In this document: piece by piece, positions 1 through 13,600 of the stretch
Numbering within the stretch: the first letter of the stretch is position 1
How the letters are laid out: each line of letters opens with the position of its first letter
NCBI GenBank assembly: GCA_038030265.1
Contig: CM075941.1
Span: 50,755,952-50,819,951 of the forward strand
Source: Corythucha ciliata
Lineage: Eukaryota > Arthropoda > Insecta > Hemiptera > Tingidae
DNA: 64,000 nucleotides
Reading direction: 5' to 3'
Made by a program: the position numbers and the translations under genes
Notes under the pieces: model-generated
Databases searched by the model: none
What the model was told of the DNA's origin: nothing
What the model saw: only the letters and a program-made list of their open reading frames with translations

Positions 1-31
1 ATGTGTTTTTTCTTCTTCTTCTTCTGTATAG

Positions 32-740
32 ACCTTTTTCAAATTCTTCGCGATGACTTCGCTAAACTTACAGTTCTTCAGGCAGAATTCGGTAGAACGT
101 GCGCCGATGTGGACGCGGACGAATCGATTTTAAAAGAAGCTTACAATAAAACTGAAGAAATTTTAGAAAAGTGAGAAATGTCTTCTAGAGTATTAGCAGT
201 TTCCCCTTCCTCGCCATCAGTGGTAATTTTGTTACTAGTTTTTTTTTTGTTTTTAATTAGGGAGCAAAAGAAAGAAAACTTCATGGAAGAAATACTCATT
301 GGAGCTCAACAAGAATCAGACAAGGCTGATATGGCAGATGATTTGAGGGAACTTCAATGTATCTTCGAAAAATTGAAATTATCTTTGGTAAGAGGTAACG
401 CCGTATAATTTAGTTCGTGTTCATGTACTTACAGTACTTTATTATATTTAGGATGATCTTTTAGAAGAGAACTATGGCGAATTTAAACCCTTCATCAAGG
501 CAATTGCAGCTGTAAGTACCCTCTCCCCCTTTATCAGCTAGATTGAAGCTTAACTCAACTTCACCCATTTAGGGTGTATACAAAAAAAGGCTTGACAGTG
601 ACAAGTACTGGCAGATTCCAGAAAACACGCCCCCAGAAGCGGTTTTCGCACTCTGGGAAGCAAATATCATAGAACCCCACGATCAGGATTTCACATTATT
701 CAGGCTAGTTGATTTGACGTCATGTAATGCGGCAAATTAA
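32..740 (+). CDS. 3' end of an unrecognised coiled-coil-rich gene (four exons)
   Basis: Four exons join in phase: 32-170, 261-387, 452-511 and 573-740 (TAA at 738-740). Each inner boundary has AG/GT (tatag|ac, aa|gtgaga, ttag|gg, ttg|gtaaga, ttag|gat, gct|gtaagt, ttag|ggt). The 164-residue C-terminal piece is charged and helical in its first two thirds (many E, K, D, Q and L with heptad-like spacing), then has a short tail with YWQIPENTPPEAV. The 5' part lies outside the window. I do not recognise the family. A small coiled-coil subunit of a larger complex would fit the composition, but that is only inference. The stop is followed by an A-run. The gene lies about 490 bp upstream of the polycystin start on the same strand. 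Confidence 0.75.
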
Positions 741-1230
741 AAAAAAAAAAGTCGTTCTTCGCCCAATTCTTCGCCATTCATTCTCCGTTAATAGGTCTTT
801 TCGGGCGACCTAAAAAAGCTACAGAAGTTACCAATTTGTAGGTTGTATGCATAGCAACATGTGTTCAATTGATTTAAAAACTACACAAATTGCAAATTTT
901 GTAATTCGTGTAGGTTTGGAGGGTCGCCCGAAAAGATCGATTTAAAACACGTGTTCCGAGGAAATTTTGATCATATTTATTTGGAAGCTTGTAATTTTAA
1001 TACACCGTCTTTTTGTTCATTTCTTGCGGTAAATTCGATGTGATCATTTGTGACGAAACTCACACTTTTCGAAGCCCTTGTCTGAATTATAGATGTGTTA
1101 GCCGACGACTTCGCGGGAGATGTACACAAAAAAAATCTGTCACTTTCAGCGTACACTCAATCTCCCCGCCATCACCTCTTCAAGCAGCAGAGATCGGGCT
1201 AACGTACAAAAAAGTTTGGCCAGGCATAAA
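741..1230. other. Intergenic region with one small MITE
   Basis: Between the upstream gene and the polycystin start I see only a short inverted-repeat element (794-938) and AT-rich unique sequence. The promoter and 5' UTR of the polycystin gene should lie here, but no core element stands out. Confidence 0.5.
794..938. mobile_element. ~145-bp MITE with 17-bp inverted ends
   Basis: The left end ggtcttttcgggcgacc (794-810) is the reverse complement, with one mismatch, of ggtcgcccgaaaagatc (922-938). The interior is AT-rich and non-coding. The target duplication is unclear. Confidence 0.7.
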
Positions 1231-1645
1231 ATGAAATCCTCGAGCACTTCCTTCATCCTTCTTTACGGTGCACGGCTCGTCCTCTTGTCCTTGATGGTTC
1301 GGGTCGACGGAGCGATGTTAGATACGGCCAGTATACTCGACGACTCCGCGACCTCATCATCTTCAATGCCGTTAAGCTCTCGACCTTTGGATCTGTTGTG
1401 TATCTGCGACAAAGGGGGCGCTTGTATAGATCGATCGGTCGACGCTCCAAAACTCCCTTGGGGGAATGAAGAATGTAACTGCAACATTTCACGAGGATTT
1501 TACGAAAACTGTCACGACCTTGAAATTTATTGCAAATCGTTGGTGTGCTTGAACGGTGGCAAGTGCATGGAGTTGTTCGGAGGCTACTTTTGCAAGTGTA
1601 GTCCTCAATACACTGGGACGAATTGTGAGAAGGATGTCAAATCGG
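1231..1645 (+). CDS. Polycystin-1-like exon 1: signal peptide and EGF-like repeats
   Basis: I chose the ATG at 1231 over the upstream in-frame ATG at 1120 because it directly precedes a typical signal peptide (hydrophobic core FILLYGARLVLLSLMV, likely cleavage after VDGA). Two EGF-like modules follow. The second is canonical, with six cysteines and the closing CKCSPQYTGTNC. The exon ends in phase 1 at atcgg|gtactt. EGF modules mark the extracellular N terminus. Confidence 0.85.
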
Positions 1646-4600
1646 GTACTTATTATAATTTTATACTTCCATTATTTCTGTTTGATGAATTTACAAAATT
1701 GAAGATCAGCTGATTTAACTGTAAGAGACGTTTTGTCGCAGGTACAATCCCGGTTGAAGGCCCAATGACGTTCAATTGGATTCACACAACCCATAACGCG
1801 TCCAAGAAATTATTTTTAGCGGCGAAAGATCTCGGCTCTGGATTCAAAGCGAGTGTAGATTTCAACGATGGACGGAAAAAGTTGCGTTTGACTGCCAACG
1901 ACTTTGAACCATTCAACCTTACAGCTTGGTGTTTTCGCGAGTATGAGGCCAATCCATTGGTCCATGATATCAAAGCGTGCAACTTGCTGACCATAACATC
2001 TGAGCTCGCCGAATTACCAGAAAGTAATATTATTTCACCCAAAGTTGTTAGTAATGACATTCACTATAGTTTCATTCCAATCGAAATAGTATTACGAGTC
2101 GCCACTGTTGTACCCGATTATCCATTACGAGTGTATCAACATTCAGATCCAGGGCGTGTTGACGTTATTGACGTTGAATTCGAAAACGATGCGATTCTCA
2201 CCTGGAACAAGCGTCTATATTTTTTTACGCCATTCTACGGGGTCGCTAACTACGTCAATAGGAATCCCTGTCAGCATAAAATCGTTTTCCGAGGATGGTG
2301 AGTGGGCGGGGTTACTTTTATGCTAGTTTTAAAGTGGATTGTAGCTGTTGAAGAAAAATATAGGTCTGTTCGCAAAGCTGTACACTAGGTTGCCCGAGGG
2401 TACACTCGGGCACCCGAAAAGCGTTCGCGAGCAGACGAGTGTAGTTAGTGTAGCTAGTCTAGGGCGTTCGCGATGAGTTCAGAGCTACTCCGGGCTGCCC
2501 GAAGTTACTCCAATTTTTTGTTATAAATTGATAACTCTTTATCTAACATGCACAGGAGTGAGAAAATATCACGAATGTTATGAATTTACACTGTCTGCTC
2601 TGAAAGCGTTCGTGTAACAAACAAATTCTCGCTGCCCTCGCCTACACCAACTACCCCAACCTGCCCTACACTACCCTACACTTTTTCTCCGCGAACAGAC
2701 CTGATTAGAACCTTTTAGTGCAGCAACAGAATTATTTCAAAAGCCATATGGTACAAAATCTATTAGGATGAAGATGTTGATCCTCAACATCCCCTCTCAA
2801 CATCTTCAGCTGGCAGTAAACCGATATGTCTTGACAATTTTTCATGAGATGAGTATGGAAGTGGTTTTGTCAAAATATCTGCGAAGTTGCTTTCGGAAGG
2901 ACAATATTCGAGTTTTATTTGTCCGTCCTGAATGAGGTCCTTGACGAAATTCCGACCAACATCCATGTGTCCATCATATGCCAAATATGTTGAAAATCCA
3001 TGTGTTCTGTTTTTTACCCGAGTTTAAGTTTTGTATTCTTCGAACCAGGGGCGGAAACAGGGGGTAGGCGAAAGGCTGAGCCCGAAGGGCCGGTGTGCCT
3101 GTACGGCCTTCAGATTTAGGCTAAACGTTCCAACAAAGAGAAGGCAGAACGATAACTGTCGCCCAAGAAGCTCCGTAACTACATTGATCAATAATTCATT
3201 GTTGATAGATGTAGTTCCTAATAATAGCATTAGTTGGTACGGCCATTGCTCGTAGTAGGCTTTTCGGTATTTCGTCCTTTATAGGAATTAGATCACAAAC
3301 GCATGGAACTCATCCGGCAATGACATAATTGTGACTGAAAATGTCTGATAAACTGAATACTTTAAGGCGGAAAACTGAAAAGTAATGCACTATTTCAACT
3401 AAATGATAGCATGGATGTCGAAAGTAAAAAAAATAAAATTTTAATACACCCTTTTTCTCTTGGAAGAGCCTGACAGAAGACGCGTCTCCTTGTAACGTCG
3501 TCTATAAGAAATGTCGAAATATCTTCCGTGCCGCCTTCTATATCCGTGGGGGTCTTCTATATCTACACAGTCAAAATCCACGAGTGGGTTCGGTCGATTC
3601 TCACATGACTCGCCACTCCAATTAATGCAAAGCGTAGAATACTTGAGGCCGGTTTTTTTGCACCCATCGTGCATTGGTACAAACCTTCCTACAGGCGCAG
3701 GAAACCATCTTCAATAGTAGGGAGGGAGCAGGTTCATCAGACATTTTTTCGGAATGAGTCCTTGCAGTGATTGGACTCATCCCAATTTCAATGGGCTCTT
3801 CTCGTTTCCCAGCCATTTTTGAACCTGAAACGATCAGGCGACGGGAGATTATGAAAAATCTCGAAATTGTATAGAAAATAAGGAGATTATGGACCCCACC
3901 ACGGGAGTATTTTGCTATACGTATTTCGTCCTATAAAGCAGTGGGTTTCAACCTTTTGCGGCTCGCGACCCACTAAATTCGGCTATAATTTGGCTATAAT
4001 TAATATAAATTTAAATTTGGCTATAATTTCTTCGCGACCCATGTGCATAATATACTATTTAGGTGAGTGGGGGGGGGGGCATTTGGGCTTTCAATGACTA
4101 TACACGTTAGTGTGAAAGCCCGAATCCTATACCGAAAGCCAAACTCAACGGTGACTGTCACATTCACCACAGCAGAGAAAGTTATAGCTGTCGAAAGCCG
4201 GGGAAATTTGGGCTTTCAGTGGTGGATGTTATTTTTATATTATCTATCGATATAAATATTATGGGTATTCACGGAAATCAACACTATTTAGATATTCAAC
4301 TTATGGGCGACACTTAAACGCTGTATGGAATTTACTGGGCTTTCATTTGTGTACACAATATGTAGTTGGTCCAGCATGATCTCTCCATTGTCAGATCACA
4401 GATGATCGAAAATCCGTATCGGAGGCGTATCGAGAGCAGTGCATAAAAATATGCTGCAAATCTTTCAGCATGTGGCAGGCTCCACAAAAGGCGTCGCGTC
4501 GGGCCTTGCCGTTGCATTAAGATATCGTTACTGGAAAGGCAAAGTATCGTAAGCGCCAATTTTCGTTTTTTTAGATTCTATGGCACGTACACGTACATAA

Positions 4601-7600
4601 AACAACAACAAATTAAGCCAAAATTGGGTTTAAACTATTTTTTTTTAGCTTTGAAATTTGGACGGGAAAACGTAAGCGCCATCAAAAACATCGTATCCAC
4701 CCTCTCAGCCAAACGTAAACGACATGAGACTCCCGCTTGGGATCGTATGCGCCAAAAGTACTGTCGCTTACGATTAATTTCGTGGCGTTTACAATTTCCC
4801 TCAAAAATGACGTTTTATCGTTTTTTCGATGTGAAATAGCTTTCTCTTGGTGCTATGACGTCAGTGCTTCGGAAGAAGATAGTGAGCGCCTTGAGTTGCT
4901 ATAAAAAAAAACGCCAGGTTCATGCGTACCTCAGCCTATACGCAGACTTTTTGTGGTCGTTCTGGCCGGAGGTGCCATGTTTTTCATCCTTATTTCCCAT
5001 TTAGGTGTATTTTGGTCTTATTTTCTGTGCTAGCCGTGGCTTCCATGTCCTCAAGAAAAAGAAGAAGGAAAAAAAAAAAAGGGCAAGCCGCATTGGCCAA
5101 CGTCCCAAAAACTCTCCTCGGCGAGGAACTGAATCGGCCAATACCGAAGTGGTACCTAAGTTTCCACCTTTCCTCAAATAAGGTGTACAGTGGCTTCTAA
5201 GCTAAACGATCAATCAGATGTCAGTTATCATCAATCATTTCGTCGGAGTTCCTCAAATGCATAATAATCCATCTCGATTGTTGGGCCGCGATTATGAATA
5301 TGGCCCAGAGTGAAGTGATGCTGCGTTTTCCTGCTTTGGGGGCACGTCTTATTAGGAATTTGAATTAATAACAAATAAATTCTCCCCTGTCGTACTAGAT
5401 TATAAAGAGTCCTCATTTTTTAATTGTCAAAACTTAATTAAATGTCTCTTCTTCCACTCTCACTTTTTCTGGACTTCAAATTCATAGTGACTTCTCACAA
5501 ATTTATTTTCCCTTTAAATCTTTAAAACCAACCATGGAATGACAATACTGTATTTTTCTAACGCCTTATCTTGCGTTAGAAAAACGCTCGTGTGCACCGA
5601 GCCTTACAGTGCAGTCAAAAAACTTTTTTATGAAAGGCTCCAAGCGAGTAAAACTCGCAAAGAGACTTGGTTCAAAAATTTCATGTTAAAGTAGAATAAT
5701 ACATCCGAAGAGTGCCGAGTTATTGCAGAGAAGGGAAAATTTGTAAAAATGCCTAAATTTGAGATGTTTGATAGAAATAGAATGGTGGTTCGTGCTTCCT
5801 GACGTATTTGTGAATGCTGGTGATTGATTTGGTCGAATGAAAGCAAAATAAAGTCGATAGAGGGCCTAGAGGTGAGGTGTGATTTCACTGTCGGTGACTT
5901 TATCACTGTGACTACTCCGTCACTGTTGGCTCCGGTGACGACCACATTGAAATCACCGTTCCGACCCTCTAACGGTGACATTCTTTTTCACTTATAATCG
6001 CCTCTTCATTCATCACTTCTATCGCTTCACTGCGCTAGAGAGGGGGCGTAGCCAGCCCTTGACCAAGGGACGTTATGGAAACTAGAGACCCCAACAAAAG
6101 AACTGGTAGCGCAATAAATCGTCAAATCCGTCCCGGAAACTGAGTTTTCACAAAAAAGGGTCGTAATCCATCAAAAACTAACATCTTCGTTCGGAAATTA
6201 TCTGTTTTAGCCTTCTATTCCTGATTTTCTATCCAAAAACTGACAATTCTATTCAGACTTTTTCTATGAACAGACAATTCGATTTCCCCGGGAAATCGAT
6301 ACATGGCATTCAAGTATACAGGGTGACCGACTTTTCATCAACGTCTTGTCCGAGATACGTAAAGTTCAACATTTTTTAACCAAACAATAACGGGTTTTAA
6401 CTCAAAACTGACGTTTTTCAACAAAAAAACTGAATATTTCACTCTAGTGTAACTGAATATTTTACTTCAAAACTGACGTTTCTACGCCAAAGACAAAGTG
6501 TTCACGTCTAAACTAAAAATTTCACAGTACAACTTTTAAAATTCAAGTATTTACCCCCAAAAACTGGTGAATTCCGCCTAAAAATGGTGGGTTTAACCTA
6601 AAAGATCAAAAACGAATGATTTTAATTGCAATTAACAGACCACTCAGTACTAAAAACTGCCGATTTTATCCTTCAATTGGCGATTTTAGTAATAAAAAAC
6701 GTACAATTCCTGGCCGAAGCTGACATGCCCATGAAGATGGTACCACAAAACTGGAGATTTTAACCTAAAACTAAACTTTACTGTTCCATTTACACCCGAA
6801 ACGACAATTTCCCCTCAAAATTAGATAATTTACTCTACAACTGACAATGTCACACTTTAACTCAAGTTTTCCTCAAAACGGGTGATTTTAGGCCATTCTG
6901 CCTTGAAAACAGGTGATTTCACACAAATAAAGTGGCGATCGCAAAAGTGACGATTTTATACCAAAACAGACGATTTCACGCCAAAGCTGACGTGTTGCCT
7001 CATAACTGATGACGTTAATACAAAACTGGTCATTTTACCCCAAAACTGACTGTTTTAATTCCAAAACTTACGATTTCATCCCAAAGACGTTTCTAAACTG
7101 ACGATTTTACCCTGAAACTTGCAGTTCCACTCAAAAAATATCACTTTACCTCAAAACTGAATATTTTACTTCAAAATTGACATTTATTTACTTTGTTGGG
7201 CACAGCTTTTCAGGGCACATAGAGTCAGTTTTGACGATTTCAAGGCTTGAATAGCTATAATTGTCATTTTTAGGGCGCACAGTCTTTCCAGTTATAGGAG
7301 CGAATAGTACGTCCCAAGTCAAGGCGAGAACAGCCAGGTTGGCCATTTTCGGCGCTCCGAGTGGTCTATTTTGCCATTTTCAGGGCAGGAGTCACTTGTT
7401 CAGACATTTTTAGAGCTCGATTCGTCAGTAAATCCATTTCTAGAGCACGTAATGTAAATTCGGCAATTTCTAGGGTTCAAATATAGTAATTTTAGCCATT
7501 TTAAGGACACGAATCGTCAGTTTTGCCATTTTCAGGGCTCAAATACCTAGTCCATCAAGTCAAGGCCATGAAGTTTGACCATTCCTGGTGCGTAAATTGT

Positions 7601-10600
7601 CGATTTTGCCATTTTCAGGGAGGGAATAATCTTTTTTAGGCATTTCCAGGGCACGTGAAGTCATTTTGGCCGTTTTCAGGGCTTCATTAGTCCGTCAAGC
7701 CAAAAGCGCGCATTATGGTCATATTTGGCTCAAGAATGGCCATTCTGATCAATTTTAGCAGACGAATGGTCGATTTAGCTACTTTCGGGCGGTAATCATG
7801 ATCTTTTTAGGCATTTTCAGAAGTTCACCAGTCGCCACCAATTTTTAGGGCACGTGAAGTCCAGTTTTAGCCATTTTCAAAACGCGAATCGACAGTTTTG
7901 TATTTTTAGGCGTGAGTTTAGTTACTTTAGCCGTTTTTATAGTGCAAATAGCTAGTTTTAAATATTTTTAGGCAGTGAAAAGGCTGTCAAACCAGTTTTA
8001 GTAGAGCGAACCACACCATTTCTCTAGCACCTCTCTTGAGCAAATACTGAATCAGCGTCTGTCTGCGAAAATGGTATTCTAGGACGCAAAAAAGGCGAAT
8101 TTGGACTTTGAATTATGTCATCCTTGCGATATCCGTTTTGTGAGCGACACAACCCGTTGAAATGTTTTTTTTTTATTAGTGAAATCCGTGAAGTTATTTT
8201 TTTAGTGAGCGCCGACGAAACACAATGTGATTATCCTGAAAGATTTGTACTTTCAGAATGCATCTAGGGGTGGGCAACTGCCCCACTAAATCTGCATTTC
8301 TGAGTCTAGGAGAGGGCAGCTGCCTAGCCCTGCCCCCCTCTGGCTATGCCTATGTTCCTAGGTAAATTTGTGCATTGCAGTTTTTGATCCATGCTCACCT
8401 TCATGTTTGCATTTGAGGCTGTGGGTTCGCCGTTCATAGGAGTTTTCCACGGATAAAGTTAGAAAAAGAATTATATATTTTTTTTATAACCGATGCAAAC
8501 AAAATTGATTTGCGAAATCGTGTCTCTCATTTGCCCTATAAATAGAGTTTGTTGGGTCTGGGAATGAAATTCACACAGATACCGGCGAGTCCGGTAACAT
8601 TAGGCATTTGCTCAAACGAACTGCTACAGGGGGCCTGTCCCGTAAGATTTCAGGGTTCCTAGGAATATCCTTTTCCAACCGTCCGCTCCAAATTAAATCA
8701 TATGTTGATGGGGAGGACGGGTGGAAACAAACAGTGATAGTGACATTAAAAAGTTATAGAACAGGTCCTCAGAGTAGTCACTCAAGTGACAAAATCACTG
8801 GTTTTTGTTACAGTGACTGCACAGTCACCGGAGCTAGTTGTCACTGTGACCAACAAAAGCTGTCACGTCACACCTCTAAGAGGGCCAATAATTTCCGCGT
8901 CATGTGAATTATAACTTGACAAGTTTCTGATGGACCCTGAGGGCCCAAATTTCCAGATGGTTCTAGGAACATCTGTTTAGAAAGTTAACTGAATTTACCA
9001 CTTCTTTCTAACTTGAACTTCTTTCTTCTTTGAAACTTGTCGATCTATAGTACTAAAAATACTTGTTTTCACCCATAAAGTTGAGACAGTTTTAAATTTG
9101 ATGAAAATTTCAATGCAACCAACACCAGGTCGCTATCATTGATAGCTTTCGATGAACGCCAAAATTGGTGACTTTACCGTTGTCATTCTTACTTGACTTG
9201 CCATAGTCCACATCACAACAAAACGACTATTTTGTTTAAATTTTTAAATGAGTTTAACCCTCCACGGGAAAACGTAAGCGACAGTGAGCTGATTCAGTAA
9301 ACGTATCCGCCTAAATCGTATCCACCAAATAACAGAAATTGTTTTCACATGTTCGATCGTAAGCGACAAAACATGTTTAAAAAGCATCTTGCTCATGGTA
9401 GAAAGTTTTGAAATTATGAAAATAATTAAAATGAATCGTGCATGAAATAGTGCATTACTTTTCAGTTTTCAGTCCTAAAGTATTCGTTCGTCAGGCATTT
9501 TCAGTCACAATTATGTCATTGCCGGATGAGATACAAGCGTTTGTGACCTACTATATGTAATACATCTAATGTAATACTTGGTACTCTATAGGTCTCAAGT
9601 TCCTAACTGACAATTTGGCCACAGTATAGTCCCAGACAGTGGCGGATCTAGGATTTTAACTTGGGAGGGGTTTTACCATGAATCTCTCTCTTTTTTCCTG
9701 AGTTTCAGCCGCAAACATGCCTCTATATGAACCAATAATTGGCTATTTCTCAAATTTAACCTTTAATTAGCGGGTTTTCCCAATTTTTGCCGCAATCTAA
9801 ATGCTTTTTCTCAATTTTATCCGCGAAGTTTTTTTCTCAATTTCAGACGCGAATACCGCATTTCCTCAATTTTAGACGTGAATTAGTGGATTTTCTCAAA
9901 TTGATCCGCGATTTATCGTTTTTCTCCGTTTCAGCGGCGAATAAGCGATTCTTGCTCACTCATTCACTGAATCTTTTACAGCGAATGAACTCTTCCTCTA
10001 CATTTTAGACGACAATTGGCGGTTTGTCTCAGTTTTAGCCACGAGTTAACGTTTTATTCCTCTAATTTTAACGTTTTTCTTCACTTCTTAGTCATGCGAA
10101 TTAGCGCTTATCACCATTTTAGCCGCAAGTTATCTCGTTTCTTCAGTTCTAGCAGAAAATTATCGTTTTATTATCTTCGTACTAGCCGAGCATTATTTGC
10201 GAATTTTAACCGTGAATTATTCTTTAATTTCACGCCTGAATCGTCGCTTTTACTCAATTTGAGCTTCGAACTGTAGGATTTTCACAAAATCCGTGAATTT
10301 GCGTTTTTCTCTATTTCAGCTCAGCGAATGAGCGCCTTTTGTTATATTGGCCGTGAATCAACGCGATTTCCCAACTTTTGCCGGGAATTAGAGTTTTTAT
10401 CAGTTTTAGCCGTGAATAAGCGGCTTTTCTATCACTTGTATCCGTGAATTAGCTTTTTTTCTCAATTTTTACCGCGATCTAAGCGCTTTTTCTCATTTTT
10501 TGTCGCAAGTTATTTCTCAATTTTAGCCAGTTTTCTTAAATTGTTCCGCGAATTGGCTTATTTCTCAATTTTAGTTGTGAATGAGCGTTGTACTTCAATT

Positions 10601-13600
10601 TTAGGCCGGAATTAGTAGATTTTCTCAGTTTTAGCCGCGAATTACGTGGCTTTCTCAATTTTAGCTGTGAATTTGTGATTTTTTTCAACTGCGCTTTTTT
10701 CTGTTATTGTTGCCTCGAAAAAGCCACGAATTTTGCGTTTTCAAAAATTAATTGTTGAGCCAGGTGAGCGATGGACTTTAGCTTTTTCTCAATTTTCGCC
10801 AAATTTTAGTGATTTTTTTTTCATTTTCAGCCACGAATTAGTGATTTTCGTCTTCTACTATGAGTCAACGCTTTTCTGCTACCGCTAGAAGCCGCTATTT
10901 GATATTAGCGTGTTTTTTTTTCCACGTTCTCCCGCCCAAGTTTTCCACGTCCTTTTGCCCAAAGAGTAGCACATTAGAACGCTTTCTCAATTTATTCTGC
11001 CTTAAAGGCCTATAGGAATTTGTAGTTGGCGTTTTTTCTCTGGTTTGGCCGCGAAGTTGCCTTCAGATATCTAGAATTGGTGTGTTTTTCTTAATTTAAG
11101 TGGCAAATGATCGCTTGTTCTCAATATGAATCTCTGGATTGACTATCAACAAATTTTTGGCGGACGTCATCTTCTTAGGAGGGGGTTTAAACCCCCAAAA
11201 CCCACCCCGTAGAGCATGCCAAGCCAAATGGCATGCTTCTGTACATCGGACAGTGTGAACTATGCTCAAGAAATATTATTTGTTCTTCCCGAAGGTTTTT
11301 TTTTGGTCCGACCGGAGACCTCAGATCGGGTCCCCAATCCGGAGACTCCGGGCGAGATCCGGAGATCTGGCAACCCTACGAAGTTACGAACAGTTTCATT
11401 GCTGTTGCTCTTGTTCACGGATGATAGTGAGAACGAATACACTTCTACCACATTCTTGCTACTCAAAATTCAAAACTAAAGAATACGCGAGTCTCCTTTT
11501 AATAGTTCCGGTACAAAAATCACTAGGGTCACGTACACAAATTTTCAAGAGAATCAGACGACATTAAGTTGTCCTAAACGAAAAATGCATCTCCTGTAAA
11601 GTTGGCCAAGTGGCGCTTACGATACTTTGCCTTTCCAGTAACGATATAATATACGCCACAAATCCTGTGATTATATCTCACGATATAATACACGACACGA
11701 GGTTCGCTACCGTTTCATACTTGGACTTTTTACTACAACTCGGCCTTGTAGGTAGAAATTTGTTGCCTTCAGAATATTTGCATTCAAATTTGCTACCGTT
11801 AGAATATTGACGTCCAAATTTGCTGCCTCCAGAATATTGGCATTCATATTTGCTACTGTTAGAATATTGACGTTCAAATTTGTTACATATTACATATTTT
11901 TCAATTTAACACCGCTAGGAAATGAATCAGAACATTTATAAATCATCGCGGATCTCCAACATAACTTTCTTGTCCAATGTTCTGATTGCTGCCCCCAGAA
12001 TATTTATACCACCGCCGATCTCTTATACATCCATCATCTACCATGCATATGAAATGGTACGGAAATTATTCCAGTTCTGGGGAAAGCTACCGTACATATG
12101 AAATGCTACGGCAATGAGTAAAATACTATTCCAGTTTTAAGGGAAGCTACCGTTCGTAGGAAATGTTACGGGAAGGCAAAATACTATTCCCGTTCTGGGG
12201 AAAGCTACCATACATATGAAATGCTACTGGTATGAGTAAAGTACTATTTCCGTTCTGAAGAAATAAATTATCATCTCTAAACTGACGTCATATTTAATTT
12301 TAGAAGGCTCTAAAACGTCTAAATACCGAATTTGAGAGCAATCCGATGAAAAGCCAATAATCATCCCCTAAGCAGTGATCTAAAAATCATCCCCTAAGCA
12401 GAGTAAAGGGATTCTCTGGGCCAAGGGGGTTAAAATAAATTTTCATTCCCAAACTGACGCCATATCTAATTTTATAAGGTTCTAAACCCTCTAAATACCT
12501 AATTTGAGTAGATTCTGATGAAAATCTAAAAATCATCCCCTAAGCAGTGTCTAAAAATCCTCCCCTAATTGGTGGGGGCCGAAGGGGCTTGAACAAAAAA
12601 TTTACCCCTGAACTGACGTCACATTAAATTTTAGAAGACTCTAAAACACCTAAATACCGAATTTGAGAAGATTCTGACGAAAATCTGAAAATCATTTCCT
12701 AAGACAACGGGGGAGGAGGGGGTTGAAAAAAATGTCCACCCCCCAACTGAGGTCATATTTATTTTTCACAAGTTGAAAAACCTCCAAATACCGAATTTGG
12801 GTTGATTCCGATGAAAATTGAAACATCATCCCATAAGGCGTACTATTAGCAGTCACGGGGGGAGGGGGGTTGAAAAAAATTTCCACCCCCCCAACTGACG
12901 TCATATTATTTTTTCTCATGTCGAAAAACCTCTAAATACCATATTTGAGTGGAATCTGAAAATATGAAAAATTCAACCCTCGTCGCCAGCAATTAAATTT
13001 AATCATTTTCGCGGGGGGGCCCCTGTCGAGAAAAATTAAATTGGCCAAACGGACCCCAATTTCGTTTTCAGATGATTGAGAAACCCTTATAAACTGAATT
13101 TCAAGTGATTCTGAAAATATCGGCGAAACAGCCCAACAATTTCACCAGGGGGATGTATGGAGAACAAAAATTTGAAAATTTATTTTTTCATTTTAATCGA
13201 TTTTTGAGGTTGAAATAAATTTTCACCATTTTCCTGGGTATTTTTCCTGGATAGGCTACCGTATAGTGGAAATTTTAAGACCCTGCCGACGATGATACGA
13301 TGATTTTGGAAGGAGCTACGATTTTTCAAAGTATGAAATTTTTGGGCAATTTAAATTTGAAATTTGACCGATTTGAAATTGTTTTAAAAATCTGCAAAAT
13401 TCAGCATAAATCAACTTTGCCCTTTCCTAGCTTGTGTCAAAATTTGAACCCTCTAGAATGAATAGAAGCCGGTCAAATTGAAATTTGTATAATTTTGAAA
13501 AGTTTCGGCGGCGATTCCGGGCTGACCCCTCCCCCACACCCACTCCAAGGTTGGCTTATTTTCTCTAGTCGACTTTAGGCGTCATTTTGAGGGTGAAGGC

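Larger units (their letters stand above)
3000..6040. other. Intronic repeat-rich DNA, no exon seen
   Basis: Contains a hAT-like terminus, a dispersed repeat shared in inverse orientation with 9435-9560, repeats sharing cgtaagcgcca motifs (4540-4820) that recur at 9260-9370 and, inverted, at 11609, and a small hairpin at 5553-5584. Short ORFs here show no recognisable protein. Confidence 0.5.
6046..8350. mobile_element. hAT-like non-autonomous element E1 carrying degenerate ~30-bp arrays
   Basis: The left terminus gggggcgtagccagccc and right terminus ctctggctatgcctatg are imperfect inverted repeats of the type seen in E2 (17781-19591). The 3'-terminal ~70 bp are homologous to those of E2 (gccccac..aaat, ctaggggagggca, gcccctctggctatgcc). 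The body is array: 6310-7190 in one orientation and 7195-8000 in the other. No transposase and no clear target duplication were seen. Confidence 0.55.

Noticed and set aside
9787..10276. Plus-strand ORFs of 73 and 86 codons
   Set aside because: They fall inside the degenerate type A array; Phe/Ser-rich, repeat-derived, with no conservation signal.
11760..12265. CRISPR-like regularly spaced repeats
   Set aside because: Units are diverged and contiguous with no unique spacers, in an animal intron; an ordinary tandem repeat.
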